Notes: generated from the sequence alone by a model not told the origin. Counted from the first letter of the stretch, positions 35,059-45,574 are shown. The stretch: DNA of 64,000 nt from Leucobacter sp. PH1c (GCF_000633415.1 NZ_AYMV01000030.1:1-64000); one strand, 5' to 3'. Numbers and translations: made by a program.

Positions 35059-35194
35059 TGCGCAGGGTCGGGGCCACACCGCGTGAGAATGACTTCTCCA
35101 CGTAATATTGACACCAGCTCAAGAGTATCGGGGGGACTGCATCTCAAACACGTATCGCTGAATGACCGACTAATCGAGGAGCTGGAGAAATCAG

Positions 35195-37807
35195 ATGCCG
35201 TTCTTCCGACGCAACGAGTTGATGAAAGCCGTAGAGCTGACAAACGGTGGCGCTGGCGCGACGGTCATCGTGCACGGCGCAGCGGGTTCCGGCAAATCTC
35301 GCTTTGTGACAGAGGCTGCAAGCATCCTTCAGCACTCAATAGCGGTGAGAGTGAATCCAGCCGAGTCGAACCGTCCCTTTTCCGGCATTGTGAATCTCCT
35401 TGCTGCGCTACCCAACCCTCGTACGCATCACCTATCCCGCGCAATCGCAAGTGCGAAGGACCGTGATTCGTTTATCGTGGCTGAACGGGTTGTGTCATGC
35501 CTGCAGGACGCAGAGGATCTCCCTGAGCTCATCTTGATCGACGACGCTGATGTGATGGACAGCGAGAGCACGAGTGCTCTCGCTGTCATCTCTCGCCGCC
35601 TCGGCGGAACATCCGTACGCCTCGTGATTATGGTCTCGACATTCGGGGGGCGCCGCCCGTTCGACGGCTTGCCTACCCTTGAGATTGGGGCCCTCGACCA
35701 CAGCAGAATCCGAACCCTGGTCGAAACAGAGACGGGTGCAACGCCACACGATGCGGTTCTCGAACACATCGAAACGATCTCTGCTGCAATTGCGGGCAGA
35801 GTTGTCGATGCGGCTCACCACCTGAAGCCTGCGCAGCTCACCGGGTCCTCCCCATTGCCGACCCCACTCCGACAAGGCCGGCATGTTGCCGCGGCTTTCC
35901 TCGAACCACTCGAGGGGATGGACGACCGAATGGTGGAGGCGATCGAGTATCTCGCTTCTACGCCGAGGATGCGAGCCTCCGACTTGCGCTCCCTGGTCGG
36001 GAGCGGAGTAGTTGACGAATTGCTCGATAGGTCATGGGTTGTAGCAGCCGACCAATGGGTAGCCATACGAGACGCCTCGGCCCGTTCGGCGATCTACTAC
36101 CAACACCTCGACACAGCTTCACGCCAACGTATCCATTCGTTCCTAGCGGAAATGAGCGACCAACCGGTCGACGTTGCGTGGCATGCGGGATACCTGGATC
36201 CTTCCCCGGAGCATGCATCCGCGCTACGACAAGTAGCTGCGGATTTGCTGCACTCAGGCGACGTAGCACTAGCACTCGAGTACATCGAACGCTCACTCTC
36301 ACTTCCTGTCTCGGACGATACTGGTCCAGAGCTGTTGATGCTCGCCGAGACGCTCTTTTACCGAAAGAACACCTCTGCGGCAGGGCGGCTCATTGACATT
36401 GTGGATCGCGCTGCGCCGACAGTTCCTCGAACTCGCCTCGCAATGGTAAGCCTGCGCGTTCGTATCGAGTATCTAACTTCGCAGAGCATACTCGGCACAC
36501 TCGCGGCAGAAGCTCTGGACCGCGACGAACACGCTGCTCCAGAAGACGCGACGCTCCTCACCGCCCTTCTGGCTATCTACTGCGCCGAGCGCTGGGAATT
36601 CAAGGAAGCAGAGTCGTACCTCGCACGTCTCAACGACCTGTCCGTGGGCAACGACCGCACGGCCACAGTTGTCGGGAACGCTCGCATCCAGATCGCGGCC
36701 ATGCAAGGCCAGACGCCGCAGCTCCCCACCGCCGCTGAAATTGCAATCAGTGTCGCGGACAAGTCCGCAGCCGTCCTCGCCCGACTCGCGTACGGCCGCG
36801 CCCTCACCTTTGCGGGCCGCTATCACGACGCACGTGACTTATTCGCACTCATCGTAGGGGCGTCGGCGGAGAGCGACCCACTCTGGGTGTCGACAGCACG
36901 GTTCTATTCCATTGAGAACGACCGACTTGCAGGCGACTTCCACGGCGCATTCAGTGCGCTCGCGGACATTCTCCGCATGTCCAGCGGAGAGGGTGCGCCA
37001 GAACCGTTTCGCTTGTTCTATGAGTACTGGTACCACATCGAGCATGACGCGGATGCGGCGGCCAATGTGGTTCTCGATAGACTGTATGCGACTCTTCAAG
37101 GCCGTCGGAACCCCGCAATTGCAGCTCGTCTTGACGCTTACCTCGGTGCGCTTGCCCTTCACCGCGATGATCTTTCGGATGCCGTTCGGCTTTTGATGCG
37201 CGCCAGACTGATCACTGCGGAGATAGAAGATCCTCAACTCGCACGCGTCGATGCTGACTTGGTGGAGAGCCTTGTCCGATCTGGAGACGAGAGCACGGCC
37301 CGCACGATCTTGTCTGACTTTGAACGGCGAGCTGCGCTGGCGCCATCGCGCTGGGCCGAGCTCGCAATCGAACGCTGCCATGCGGTAATGGCTCCACCTC
37401 CAGAAACAGTGCGCACCTTCGAGAGGCTCCTCGCGCAGTTTGGCCCACACGACTCCGACTACGAGTACGCCAAGACGCTCCACGCGTACGCGGGCGCACT
37501 GGCTGCAGCAAACATGCCTGCAGAGGCCGGTCAGGCCGCTTCTGCGGCAGCAAGTGTTTTCCGCCGCATCGGCCTCCCCAGATGGGCAACACGCGCTGCC
37601 GCGGTACCGGTGTCGGATCTGAGCCGTTCAGAGAAAGCCGTCGTGGATTTGGTCGTTGCTGGACGGCGCAATAGAGAGATCGCAGCGACGCTGTTCATTT
37701 CAGTGCGCGCCGTTGAGGCGCGGCTCACGGGGGTGTATCGCAAGCTCAATATCTCTTCACGAGCTCAACTGATTGCGCGATTCAGCTCGACGGCCGATAT
37801 GGGCTGA
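35195..37807 (+). CDS. LAL-type LuxR family regulator with AAA ATPase domain
   Basis: The 870-residue product is a large ATP-binding LuxR regulator: Walker A GAAGSGKSR (about residues 29-37), Walker B LILIDDADVMD (about 110-120), a long TPR-like helical middle and a C-terminal LuxR HTH (about 808-868: LSRSEKAVVDLVVAGRRNRE, then ATLFISVRAVEARLTGVYRK). Such regulators often sit at the edge of actinobacterial biosynthetic clusters and activate them; that is the likely role here. Unlike the two other large LuxR proteins in the window it has a canonical P-loop. GGAG precedes the ATG at 35195. Confidence 0.88.
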   Translation: MPFFRRNELMKAVELTNGGAGATVIVHGAAGSGKSRFVTEAASILQHSIAVRVNPAESNRPFSGIVNLLAALPNPRTHHLSRAIASAKDRDSFIVAERVVSCLQDAEDLPELILIDDADVMDSESTSALAVISRRLGGTSVRLVIMVSTFGGRRPFDGLPTLEIGALDHSRIRTLVETETGATPHDAVLEHIETISAAIAGRVVDAAHHLKPAQLTGSSPLPTPLRQGRHVAAAFLEPLEGMDDRMVEAIEYLASTPRMRASDLRSLVGSGVVDELLDRSWVVAADQWVAIRDASARSAIYYQHLDTASRQRIHSFLAEMSDQPVDVAWHAGYLDPSPEHASALRQVAADLLHSGDVALALEYIERSLSLPVSDDTGPELLMLAETLFYRKNTSAAGRLIDIVDRAAPTVPRTRLAMVSLRVRIEYLTSQSILGTLAAEALDRDEHAAPEDATLLTALLAIYCAERWEFKEAESYLARLNDLSVGNDRTATVVGNARIQIAAMQGQTPQLPTAAEIAISVADKSAAVLARLAYGRALTFAGRYHDARDLFALIVGASAESDPLWVSTARFYSIENDRLAGDFHGAFSALADILRMSSGEGAPEPFRLFYEYWYHIEHDADAAANVVLDRLYATLQGRRNPAIAARLDAYLGALALHRDDLSDAVRLLMRARLITAEIEDPQLARVDADLVESLVRSGDESTARTILSDFERRAALAPSRWAELAIERCHAVMAPPPETVRTFERLLAQFGPHDSDYEYAKTLHAYAGALAAANMPAEAGQAASAAASVFRRIGLPRWATRAAAVPVSDLSRSEKAVVDLVVAGRRNREIAATLFISVRAVEARLTGVYRKLNISSRAQLIARFSSTADMG

Positions 37808-38253
37808 GCGCTGTTGGGACTCTCCACGAGTTCTTGAGCGAAACGCCCTTCGACTTCCGCTCGTTGTCGCTCCCGGTGGGGTTGTGGGCGTGGTCCGATT
37901 GAGTCTGTCCACTGATTCCGGCATCGGGTCGATGATCATTGTCATAAGGACGCCGGTGTTCCCATACTGCGTCTCTGGCCTCATTGCGGTCATACGTGGC
38001 CGCATACGCCCACTACCCACGCACCGCGCGGCGCGTCCCCAGAGTAGGGGCTGAGCATACCTACGCAGATCCCTGGTCAGCGCGACGATTGGGCATGGGT
38101 GCTAGGTAGTGCTCGGCTTTCGCCGTGAGTGCGAAAAAAATGCTCCCTAGTGCAGGTGCCTGCGTGGTGAAATTGCTGTGCACTCGTGAGAAGCACCCCA
38201 ATGATGTGACGTGACACGCTGCTCCGGGCGCCTCGATGGATGGGAGGCAGCTG
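37808..38253. other. Right boundary region of the accessory segment
   Basis: No gene is supported in these 446 bp. Composition returns from island-like to backbone-like toward the right. It contains CACTACCCA (38011-38019), GCTAGGTAGTGC (38101-38112), an A7 run (about 38134-38140) and CCTAGTGC (38146-38153); the first and last recur before the surface-protein gene at 40.9 kb. No copy of the tRNA-Pro 3' end was seen. Confidence 0.5.
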
Positions 38254-40719
38254 ATGCTGGTCTACGGAGAAGCGGTCCAGGAGGCCGCGGCGGCGATTCG
38301 CGCGAGACGCAACGTTCGCATCGTGGGGCGCCGCCTGAGCGGACGCACCTCGGTGCTCGACGCCACGGTGGCCGCGCTCGAGAGCGGCGGCGGCCGCGTG
38401 TTCTCGGTGGCCGGCGACGAACTCGCCAGCGAACACCCGGGCTATGCGCTCCAGAAGCTGCGCGATTCGCTCGCGCTCGGCCCGCGCCAGCGGGATCTCT
38501 CCTCGGTGGTCGACTCGCTCGCCGGAGCGCTCACCGTGCGCGACGTGATCGCGCTCGACGACGTCCACCTCATCGACTCGCTCTCGCTGCGCGCGCTGAC
38601 CGTGCTCCGGCGACGGGTCGGCCTCGTGATCCTCAGTACCGAGCTCGCGGGTCGCCCGAACGACGTGGAGTTTCCGCCGGTCTGGCCGGAGGCCGTGATC
38701 CCGATCCCGGATCTCGATCTCGCGAGCAGCGCGATGCTCCTCGAATCCGCGCTCGGGCACCCCGTCGAGTCGCGCACCCACCTGCAGATCTACGGGAAGG
38801 TGGGCGGCAACGCGGGGCTCACGATCGCGCTCGCGGAGAGCGCGCAGTACGCCGGGCTGCTCGAGCTCGACGGCTCGCACTGGCGGGCAAACGGCCCGCG
38901 CCTCTGGAACAACCATCTGGCGCCGCTCATCGACGGGCTGCTCGCTGAGCTCGAACCTGACGAGCGGGAGCTCGTCTGCTGGCTCGCCGATGAGGGGCCG
39001 GTGCTCCACGACCGCGTGGTGGAGCGATTCTCTGAGCCGCTGCTGCGCCGCGTCTTCGACCTCCACTACGCCGCGCCGGTGGGCGTGCGCGCCTCGCTGC
39101 TCGTGCAGGCCTGGCCGCCGCTGCTCGTCAACCGCGCGCGGCAGAACACCTATGTCGGTGCCGCCGGTGAGCGCGTCACGGGACCCGGGGGAGAGCTCCT
39201 CGCTGAGGCTCCCGGCAACGAGCTTGCGCTGCTCGCCCGGAGCTTCGTGGAGCACGAGGAGCGCACGACGCGGGAGACGTTCCGGGCGTGGAGCGTCGCG
39301 CCGACGCCCGCGAACGCGATCGCCTACGTGCGGGCGGCGATGGGCGTCACGAGCGAGATCGATCGCGTGCGCCGCGTCTTCACGCAGACGACGATGTCGC
39401 ACCGGCTCGGGGATCAGCCCGTGCACCTCGCCTTCGCCATGCGCCGACTCCAGTGGCTGCGCTTCGAGGAGCACGACGCGGAGGGGGAGCAGACGATGCT
39501 CGCCCAGCTGCTCGATCTGAATCCGAGCATGGAGACCTCGATCATGGCGGCGATGGCCGCGGTCGAGATCGCCGACGGCAACGGCGTGCCCATGGAGGTC
39601 GCCCGCCTCGAATCGCCGCCTCACGACGAGTGGGAGCTCGTCGGCCGCATCGCGTGCGCGCTCTCACTCGGGGACGTCGAGGGGGTGCGCCGAGGCATCG
39701 CGGGCGCCGCGCACCTCGCCGGGCACAGCGTCTTCGTCGGCTTCGTCGAGGCCGCGAAGCTGTACCTCGAGGGGGAGGTGCGCGCCTCCGTGCGCCTCGC
39801 ACTGGAGCAGCGGGAGCACGCGCGCGAGCGGTTCAGCCGCTCCGAGTTTTCGATGCTCAGCTACGTGGCGGCCGTCGGCGCGCTGTACCTCGGGGACATC
39901 GCGGGGATGCGGCAGTACGTCGACGAGGGCACCGTTGCCGGGCAGCCGTCGAGCTCGCTCAACATCTTCTACGGCGCGCTCTTCGGGCTCGAAGCCGGCC
40001 TGGCGCACTACTCGGGGCAGACCGGGCTGCGCGATACGCTCCACCGCGAAGCGGCGATCCGGCTCCCCGCCGCGGGCCCCGGCATCGGCATGGGCGCCGA
40101 CTTCCTCGACGCGACCATCCGCCTCTCCGAGCGACCGGAGGCGTTCGCGGGAGCGGTGGAGGCGGCCGTGGAGCGGAGCCTCGGCCTCGGCTACCGCCTG
40201 AACGCGGTGCAGGTCGGGGCGCTCAGCCTCACGATCCGCTGGAGCGCGGTGACCGCGGGCGCGTTCCTCCGCGCGTTCGAGGCGGCGCCCATTCCGGCGT
40301 TTGCCTCCGCGGCCAGCGGCGTGCGGCTGATCCTGGACGGGGATCTCGCGGGGCTCACGGCCTGGGCCGCGACGCTCGAGCCGGATCGGGACGATGCCGA
40401 GATGCTCGTGCGCGTGCTCGGCGCCGCCTACCGCCAAGCGCGCCGGGCCGAGCTGCCGCTCGCGGACGTGCTCGAAGAGATCCTCTCGACGGTGCTCCAG
40501 CGGCGTACCGAGACGATCGCCTCGGGGAACCTGACGGAGCTCCTGAGCGCTCGCGAGCTCGAGATCGGGCTGCTCGGGGGAGAGCTCAGCAACATCGAGA
40601 TCGCCGAGCGGCTGCGCATCAGCCGGCGCACCGTCGAGAACCACATCACGAACGGGCTCAAGAAGACGGGCCTCGCGAACCGCAAGGAGCTCGCGCGGCT
40701 CCTGCACTCGCTGCAGTAG
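38254..40719 (+). CDS. Large LuxR family regulator, Arg-substituted P-loop
   Basis: The 821-residue product has an N-terminal ATPase-like domain in which the P-loop reads GRRLSGRTS (Lys replaced by Arg; about residues 24-32), a Walker B-like DVIALDDVHL (about 92-101), a long helical middle and a C-terminal LuxR HTH (LSARELEIGLLGGELSNIEI, then RISRRTVENHITNGLKK). It is a paralogue of the gene at 61164-63638 over the full length. The start at ATG 38254 is chosen over ATG 38236 because GGGAGG lies seven bases upstream and the paralogue also begins MLV. The downstream surface-protein genes on the same strand are candidate targets, given shared promoter motifs. Confidence 0.88.
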   Translation: MLVYGEAVQEAAAAIRARRNVRIVGRRLSGRTSVLDATVAALESGGGRVFSVAGDELASEHPGYALQKLRDSLALGPRQRDLSSVVDSLAGALTVRDVIALDDVHLIDSLSLRALTVLRRRVGLVILSTELAGRPNDVEFPPVWPEAVIPIPDLDLASSAMLLESALGHPVESRTHLQIYGKVGGNAGLTIALAESAQYAGLLELDGSHWRANGPRLWNNHLAPLIDGLLAELEPDERELVCWLADEGPVLHDRVVERFSEPLLRRVFDLHYAAPVGVRASLLVQAWPPLLVNRARQNTYVGAAGERVTGPGGELLAEAPGNELALLARSFVEHEERTTRETFRAWSVAPTPANAIAYVRAAMGVTSEIDRVRRVFTQTTMSHRLGDQPVHLAFAMRRLQWLRFEEHDAEGEQTMLAQLLDLNPSMETSIMAAMAAVEIADGNGVPMEVARLESPPHDEWELVGRIACALSLGDVEGVRRGIAGAAHLAGHSVFVGFVEAAKLYLEGEVRASVRLALEQREHARERFSRSEFSMLSYVAAVGALYLGDIAGMRQYVDEGTVAGQPSSSLNIFYGALFGLEAGLAHYSGQTGLRDTLHREAAIRLPAAGPGIGMGADFLDATIRLSERPEAFAGAVEAAVERSLGLGYRLNAVQVGALSLTIRWSAVTAGAFLRAFEAAPIPAFASAASGVRLILDGDLAGLTAWAATLEPDRDDAEMLVRVLGAAYRQARRAELPLADVLEEILSTVLQRRTETIASGNLTELLSARELEIGLLGGELSNIEIAERLRISRRTVENHITNGLKKTGLANRKELARLLHSLQ

Positions 40720-40947
40720 CCTCGCGCGGGCGCCGCCGCGCATACCGAGTCCCGGCGCAGCCCTCACCCGCGCCGCCGCGCCGAACACACCTATTGTTCG
40801 GAGCCGAATACCCACTCTGGACGGGCATACGCACACGGCGGATGGGTAGTGATACCTAGTGCGTCGGGCCCCGTGGTGCCATGGAAATGGACACTCCCGC
40901 CAGCCGGGCGGAAGTGCCACGGCATGGGAAGTGTGAGGGGCTCGGAT
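40720..40947. promoter_or_regulatory. Promoter region of the surface-protein genes with shared motifs
   Basis: This 228-bp gap holds TGGGTAGTG (40843-40851) directly followed by ATACCTAGTGC (to 40862). Reverse-oriented CACTACCCA and direct CCTAGTGC also occur upstream of the LuxR gene (38011 and 38146). The AT-rich, repeated character suggests binding sites for the adjacent LuxR regulator (inference). GAGGGG at 40935-40940 is the ribosome binding site for 40948. Confidence 0.5.
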
Positions 40948-42735
40948 ATGGCTCTGACGGGAACGCGCGCCACGGGCGCTCGCTCGCTGCGGCGCAGCGT
41001 GGGGCTGATGATCGGGGCGCTCGCAGCGGGCGCGGTCATTGCGGGCGGCGCGATCGCGCCGCCGGCGGCGCAGGCGCTCTCCGCCGAACTGGCGGATATC
41101 CCGGTCGGCGCGGATTCCGGGCTCGGCACGACCGAGCCGAGCGGCCTCGCGACCGCAGCAGCCGACGCGGACACCGCCGCGGATGCCACCCCGGAAGCCG
41201 CCCCGGAAGCCAACGCGGACGCCGACGCGCTGAGCGCCGAACTGCTCCAGAGCCGTGCCCTCCCCGACGATCGTGAGCCCGCGGTGATCCCCGATCCCGT
41301 GCTGCGCCGCGAGATCGCCCGCAAGCTCAACATCAGCTCGCCGCAGTCGCTCACGAAGGGCGACGTGCGCCGCCTCCAGTCGCTCACCGCGAAGAACGTC
41401 GGGATCACCGACCTCACCGGGCTCGAGATCGCGACGAACCTCGACCTGCTCTACGTCGACCAGAACAACATCACCTCCCTCGAGCCCCTGCGCAATCTGA
41501 CGGCCATGCGGCAGATCACCGCGAGCCGGAACCCGATCACCGACATCTCCGCGCTTGAGACTCTGCCGAACATCAACTGGCTCGAGCTGAACTGGACGGA
41601 CATCACCTCCCTCGAACCGCTGCGCGGCAACACGAAACTGTCGTGGCTGCAGGTGGCGTACACGGGGATCGACTCGATCGAGCCGCTCAGCGAGAGCACA
41701 AACATCGGCAGCCTGTACTTCCAGAACACGCAGGTGTCGGATCTCACCCCGCTCAGCGGGATCGACAACATCATGGTGATCTCGGCGCCCGATGCGCAGA
41801 TCCGAGACCTGGAGCCGTTGCGCGGGAAGCAGAAGCTCTACCTGCTGAACATCAACCGCAATCACGTCACCGACCTGTCGATGCTCGAGACCTGGCCGGA
41901 CATCTCCACCGTCGGCTTCAACAACCAGCTGATCGACGGTGGGGCGGCGCTCGTGCCCGCCGCGGCCACGGGCTATACCCGGAGCGACGTCGTCTCCCTG
42001 TTCGCGATGCCCTTCGGGGAGCGGCAAGCCGTCGCGGATCTCGCCGCGCCCACCGACGATGGGGAGGGGGCCGTGTGGAGCGACATCGAGGCCGACGCCG
42101 ATCGCCTCGACGTGTTCGTCTCGAAGCCCGTGGTGCCGAACGGCCCGCCCTTCTCCGCGACCGTGAGCTACGCGGTGGAGCGGGCGGAGTTCCTCTCTGG
42201 CGAACCGGACGAGGCCGCGCTCGAGACGCCGTACGAGTTCGAGTTCCGCACGACGGCAGGGTTCACCGACGCGGCGAAGACCCGCGCCACGTCCGAGGCG
42301 GGCTATCGCCTGACCGCGGGCGAGGTGCCCGGCCTGCAGCTGAGCGCCGCGGGCGTGCTCAGCGGCACGCCGACCGAGCAGGGCGACTTCGCGCTCACTG
42401 TTCGTGCAGCGGACCGCCACGGCAACGTCCTGGACCGCGACGTCACCGTCTCGGTCGGGGCGGCGCCCGAGCGGCCCGAGCCGCCGGTCGTTGAGCCGCC
42501 CACCGTGACGCCGCCGACGACCCCGCCGACCGTCACCCCGCCCACGACCGTGCCGCCCACCACCCAGCCGCCCACGACGGCTCCGGTCACCCCGGGGACG
42601 CAGGCGCCGGGCGTCGGCGAGCTGGCCACCACGGGCGCGGCCCTGCCGTGGGCCCTGGGGGCTGTCGCGCTGCTGCTCAGTGCAGCAGGCACCGTTCTCG
42701 CGCTCCGCGCGCGGCGACTCCGCGCGAACGCGTAG
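40948..42735 (+). CDS. Leucine-rich repeat surface protein with LAxTG anchor
   Basis: The 595-residue product has a signal peptide (about 1-45, ending near APPAAQA), an internalin-like LRR array of about 22-residue units (about 115-300; repeated LEPLRxxTxL and ITDLTxLxxxTNL patterns), an Ig-like putative adhesin domain (GLQLSAAGVLSGTPTEQGD), a Pro/Thr-rich wall spanner (PPTTVPPTTQPPTTAP), and the cell-wall sorting signal LATTG followed by a hydrophobic helix and RARRLRANA. LAxTG is the sortase E-type signal of high-GC actinobacteria. It is displayed on the cell surface; ligand unknown. The start at 40948 follows GAGGGG; upstream in-frame starts lack one. Confidence 0.85.
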   Translation: MALTGTRATGARSLRRSVGLMIGALAAGAVIAGGAIAPPAAQALSAELADIPVGADSGLGTTEPSGLATAAADADTAADATPEAAPEANADADALSAELLQSRALPDDREPAVIPDPVLRREIARKLNISSPQSLTKGDVRRLQSLTAKNVGITDLTGLEIATNLDLLYVDQNNITSLEPLRNLTAMRQITASRNPITDISALETLPNINWLELNWTDITSLEPLRGNTKLSWLQVAYTGIDSIEPLSESTNIGSLYFQNTQVSDLTPLSGIDNIMVISAPDAQIRDLEPLRGKQKLYLLNINRNHVTDLSMLETWPDISTVGFNNQLIDGGAALVPAAATGYTRSDVVSLFAMPFGERQAVADLAAPTDDGEGAVWSDIEADADRLDVFVSKPVVPNGPPFSATVSYAVERAEFLSGEPDEAALETPYEFEFRTTAGFTDAAKTRATSEAGYRLTAGEVPGLQLSAAGVLSGTPTEQGDFALTVRAADRHGNVLDRDVTVSVGAAPERPEPPVVEPPTVTPPTTPPTVTPPTTVPPTTQPPTTAPVTPGTQAPGVGELATTGAALPWALGAVALLLSAAGTVLALRARRLRANA

Positions 42736-42781
42736 CCGCTCCCCACAGATCCGAACCCGAACCCGAATACGAGGATCCCGT

Positions 42782-45364
42782 ATGCAGAAGCGAACACGAC
42801 GGTTCGCCGCGAGCGCCGCAACCGCCGCGGCGCTCGCCGTCGGCCTGCTGCTCGCACCCGCGCTGAGCACCGCCCCCGCACTCGCGGAGGACAGCGCTCC
42901 CGACGAGCGCGGCGCGACGACCGAGCTCACGCCGCCCGGGCCGCAGACCCGAGCGATCGGACCGGCCCAGGTGACCCGCACCTTCGCTGGCGTGCCCGCT
43001 CAGTTCGGCGCGGGCGCCGCCGTGGTGCTCCCGGGCGCTGACGGTGTGCCGCCCCGCGCCGTGGTGAGCTCCTTCTACACGGGCATCGCGCCGATCCTCG
43101 ACCTCCCCACGGGGAACGCCGCGGTCACCGCGGTGACGGGGCTGAACGGTGCCCACGGGGTTGCGGCGGCCCCCGGAGCGACTTCGGCCAGCGGGCGCCT
43201 CTTCTTCGTCTCGGTGTTCTCGCGGAGCGTCGGGGTCTACGACATCGCCTCGCGTAGCTGGGTGGACGAGATCTCGGTGCCCGGCCCGCAGCCAGTATCT
43301 CTGGCCTTCGTGGGCAGCGATGACGGCACCGAGGGCACACTGTTCGTTGGCGCCGACACCGAGGACTCGATCTACGGCGTGGACGTCGCGACCGGAGACA
43401 CGGTCATGGAGGCGCACGTGCCCTGGGGCGGGTGGATCGGCGGGCTCGCCCCCGGCGCCGACGCGCAGGCGCGATCCGGCAGTCTCCTGGTCGTCGACGC
43501 CGGGATCAAGGGCCAGATCCTCCGCATCGATATCGCGACGGGCGCGGTCACCGAGACGCACCGCCTGCCGAACACGGAGGGGCCCAACTCGGCGCGCAAC
43601 ATCGCCGTGATCCCCGGCGGGACGGCGGGATCGGAGCACGTGCTCGTGACGAGCCAGGAGAGCGGCGCGATCCGGCGCATCGACCTGGCGACCGACCAGG
43701 TCGTGGCCACGTACGCGTACGGCCCGGCGGAAGCATTCCCGAGGAACGACGCGGGCATGTCCGCCGTCGCGTACCTGCCCGGTGAACAGGCTGGTCAGGG
43801 CACCGTGCTCGGCTTCCTGCCGCGCGGCGGGATCGTCGCGTTCGCCGAGGCGAGCACGCAGCTCGAGTACGTGACGGACACGCTCGGATACCCCACGGGC
43901 GGGATCGGGTTCCGGCCCAGCAGCGCGGGGAGCGCCGACGGGGAGGTGTTCGTGGCGGATCGGCTGTCGAAGAACATTAAGGTCTACGACACCACGAGCG
44001 ACACGCTCGCGCGCGAGCTCACCCTGTCGGGTAAGGACTTCCCGATGGTCGCGGTGAGCGGTGCGGGGGACGCGCGTCTCGTGGTGGGCTGGGCCGATGG
44101 CCCGGTCGAGATCCGCGACCCGGACACCGGAGCCGTGCAGCAGACGCTCTCGCTTCGTGCGAACGCGATCGGCAGCGCGCCGGGATCGAGCCAGGTGTTC
44201 GTCTCGGAGGAGGCGGCGTCCTCGTTCACGATCATCGATGCGCTCACCGGCAAGACCGTGGGTGCGCACAGTCTCCCGTACGCACCCGGCGCCGTGACGG
44301 TCGCGGACTACGCGGGGGCACCCGCGTACTTCATTCCGGATCGCGCGGGCGGCCGCGTCGAGGTGCGCAGCGTCGACACGTTCGCAGTGCTGGCGGCCTT
44401 CTCCGGGTTCAACGCGCCGATGCACGTGAGCGTTTCGGACGGGACGCTGAGCGTGCTGGAGCGCCGGGGCGTGCTCCACCTCGTGACCCTCGAGGACGGA
44501 TCGGTGCTGCGCTCGGTGCGCACCGGATTCAGCGGCGCGGGCGTGGCCTCCGTGGCGGACACCGCCGCCGGCGGCACCCTGGCCTACACGACCGACGGGA
44601 CGATGGGGATCGCGCGGACCCGCGTCTCGGGGCTCACGCTCGCGCCAGACTCGCTCCCGAACGGGCTCGTGGGCGACGCGTACACCGCAGAGATCGATGC
44701 CTTCGGTACCCCCGAGCCGACGCTCAGCCACACCGGCGAGCTGCCGGACGGGCTGACGCTCGACGCGGCAACCGGCGTGATCACGGGCACGCCGAGCCGC
44801 GCCGGGAGCTTCGAGTTCACGGTGACCGCGGCCAACGGGGTCGATCGGGATCAGGTGCGCAGCTACACGGTCGTGATCGGAGAGCTGCCGACCATCCAGA
44901 CGGACTCGTTGCCCGAGACCGAGGTCGGCCGCGCGTACGACAGCCGGATCGAGTTCCGCGGCTTCCCCGAGCCGAGCCTCTCGGTGAGTGCGGGCGCCCT
45001 CCCCGCGGGCATCGAGCTCGATCCCGCGACCGGGCAGCTCATGGGCACCGCCAGCGCGGCCGGCGAGTTCACCTTCACCGTGGTCGCGCGGAACGACTTC
45101 GGCGAGGCCGCCCAGCCGCTCACCATCGTCGTGGCGCAGGACGCGGTGACCCCGCCCGGGCCGGGTAAGCCGGGCAAGCCGGGCGGGAAGACGCCGGGCG
45201 GCGCGGAGCAGCCGAAGCCGACCGCCCCGAAGACGGGTGCGCCCGCGCTCGCGTCGACGGGTGCCGCGTCGTGGGGCGCCGCGGGCCTCATTGGGGGAGC
45301 GGCGCTCGTGCTCGGCGGCTCGCTGCTCGTGGTGCGTCGCCTCCGGCGCCCGCGCGCGGACTAG
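42782..45364 (+). CDS. Beta-propeller-like surface protein with Ig-like domains and LAxTG anchor
   Basis: The 860-residue product has a signal peptide (about 1-37, ending PALA), a long region of WD/YVTN-like repeats (about 60-600; recurring VDVATGDTV, IDIATGAV and IDLATDQVV units typical of beta-propellers), two Ig-like He_PIG modules (LPNGLVGDAYTAEI..., LPETEVGRAYDSRI...) and a C-terminal GKPGKPGGKTPGG spacer with LASTG, a hydrophobic helix and RRLRRPRAD. It is a wall-anchored surface protein 46 bp downstream of the LRR protein gene and probably in the same operon. Function is unknown; YVTN propellers usually mediate binding. Confidence 0.83.
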   Translation: MQKRTRRFAASAATAAALAVGLLLAPALSTAPALAEDSAPDERGATTELTPPGPQTRAIGPAQVTRTFAGVPAQFGAGAAVVLPGADGVPPRAVVSSFYTGIAPILDLPTGNAAVTAVTGLNGAHGVAAAPGATSASGRLFFVSVFSRSVGVYDIASRSWVDEISVPGPQPVSLAFVGSDDGTEGTLFVGADTEDSIYGVDVATGDTVMEAHVPWGGWIGGLAPGADAQARSGSLLVVDAGIKGQILRIDIATGAVTETHRLPNTEGPNSARNIAVIPGGTAGSEHVLVTSQESGAIRRIDLATDQVVATYAYGPAEAFPRNDAGMSAVAYLPGEQAGQGTVLGFLPRGGIVAFAEASTQLEYVTDTLGYPTGGIGFRPSSAGSADGEVFVADRLSKNIKVYDTTSDTLARELTLSGKDFPMVAVSGAGDARLVVGWADGPVEIRDPDTGAVQQTLSLRANAIGSAPGSSQVFVSEEAASSFTIIDALTGKTVGAHSLPYAPGAVTVADYAGAPAYFIPDRAGGRVEVRSVDTFAVLAAFSGFNAPMHVSVSDGTLSVLERRGVLHLVTLEDGSVLRSVRTGFSGAGVASVADTAAGGTLAYTTDGTMGIARTRVSGLTLAPDSLPNGLVGDAYTAEIDAFGTPEPTLSHTGELPDGLTLDAATGVITGTPSRAGSFEFTVTAANGVDRDQVRSYTVVIGELPTIQTDSLPETEVGRAYDSRIEFRGFPEPSLSVSAGALPAGIELDPATGQLMGTASAAGEFTFTVVARNDFGEAAQPLTIVVAQDAVTPPGPGKPGKPGGKTPGGAEQPKPTAPKTGAPALASTGAASWGAAGLIGGAALVLGGSLLVVRRLRRPRAD

Positions 45365-45574
45365 CGCCGGGCGGAGCGGGCTCGGCTGGTCCGGGCCCGT
45401 TCCACTCAGCGCCGCGCGCTGCGCTATCGAGGGGATCGGGGTGCTGCACTCAACTCTTGGCGTGCTTTCCACTCACATCGCCCCTGGGCGTTCGGGGAGC
45501 GGGCCGCGTTCTGAGAACGTGGGTCGCAGGACGGCGGCATCCAGCCGCCCGAACTCCTGAGAGGTGGCGCCGTG

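Noticed and set aside
39664-45472. Very long minus-strand frames (about 1105 and 931 codons) opposite the LuxR and surface-protein genes
   Set aside because: They are Arg/His/Glu-rich shadows produced by extreme third-position GC; no domains, signal peptides or start sites fit, while the plus-strand genes have clear domains.
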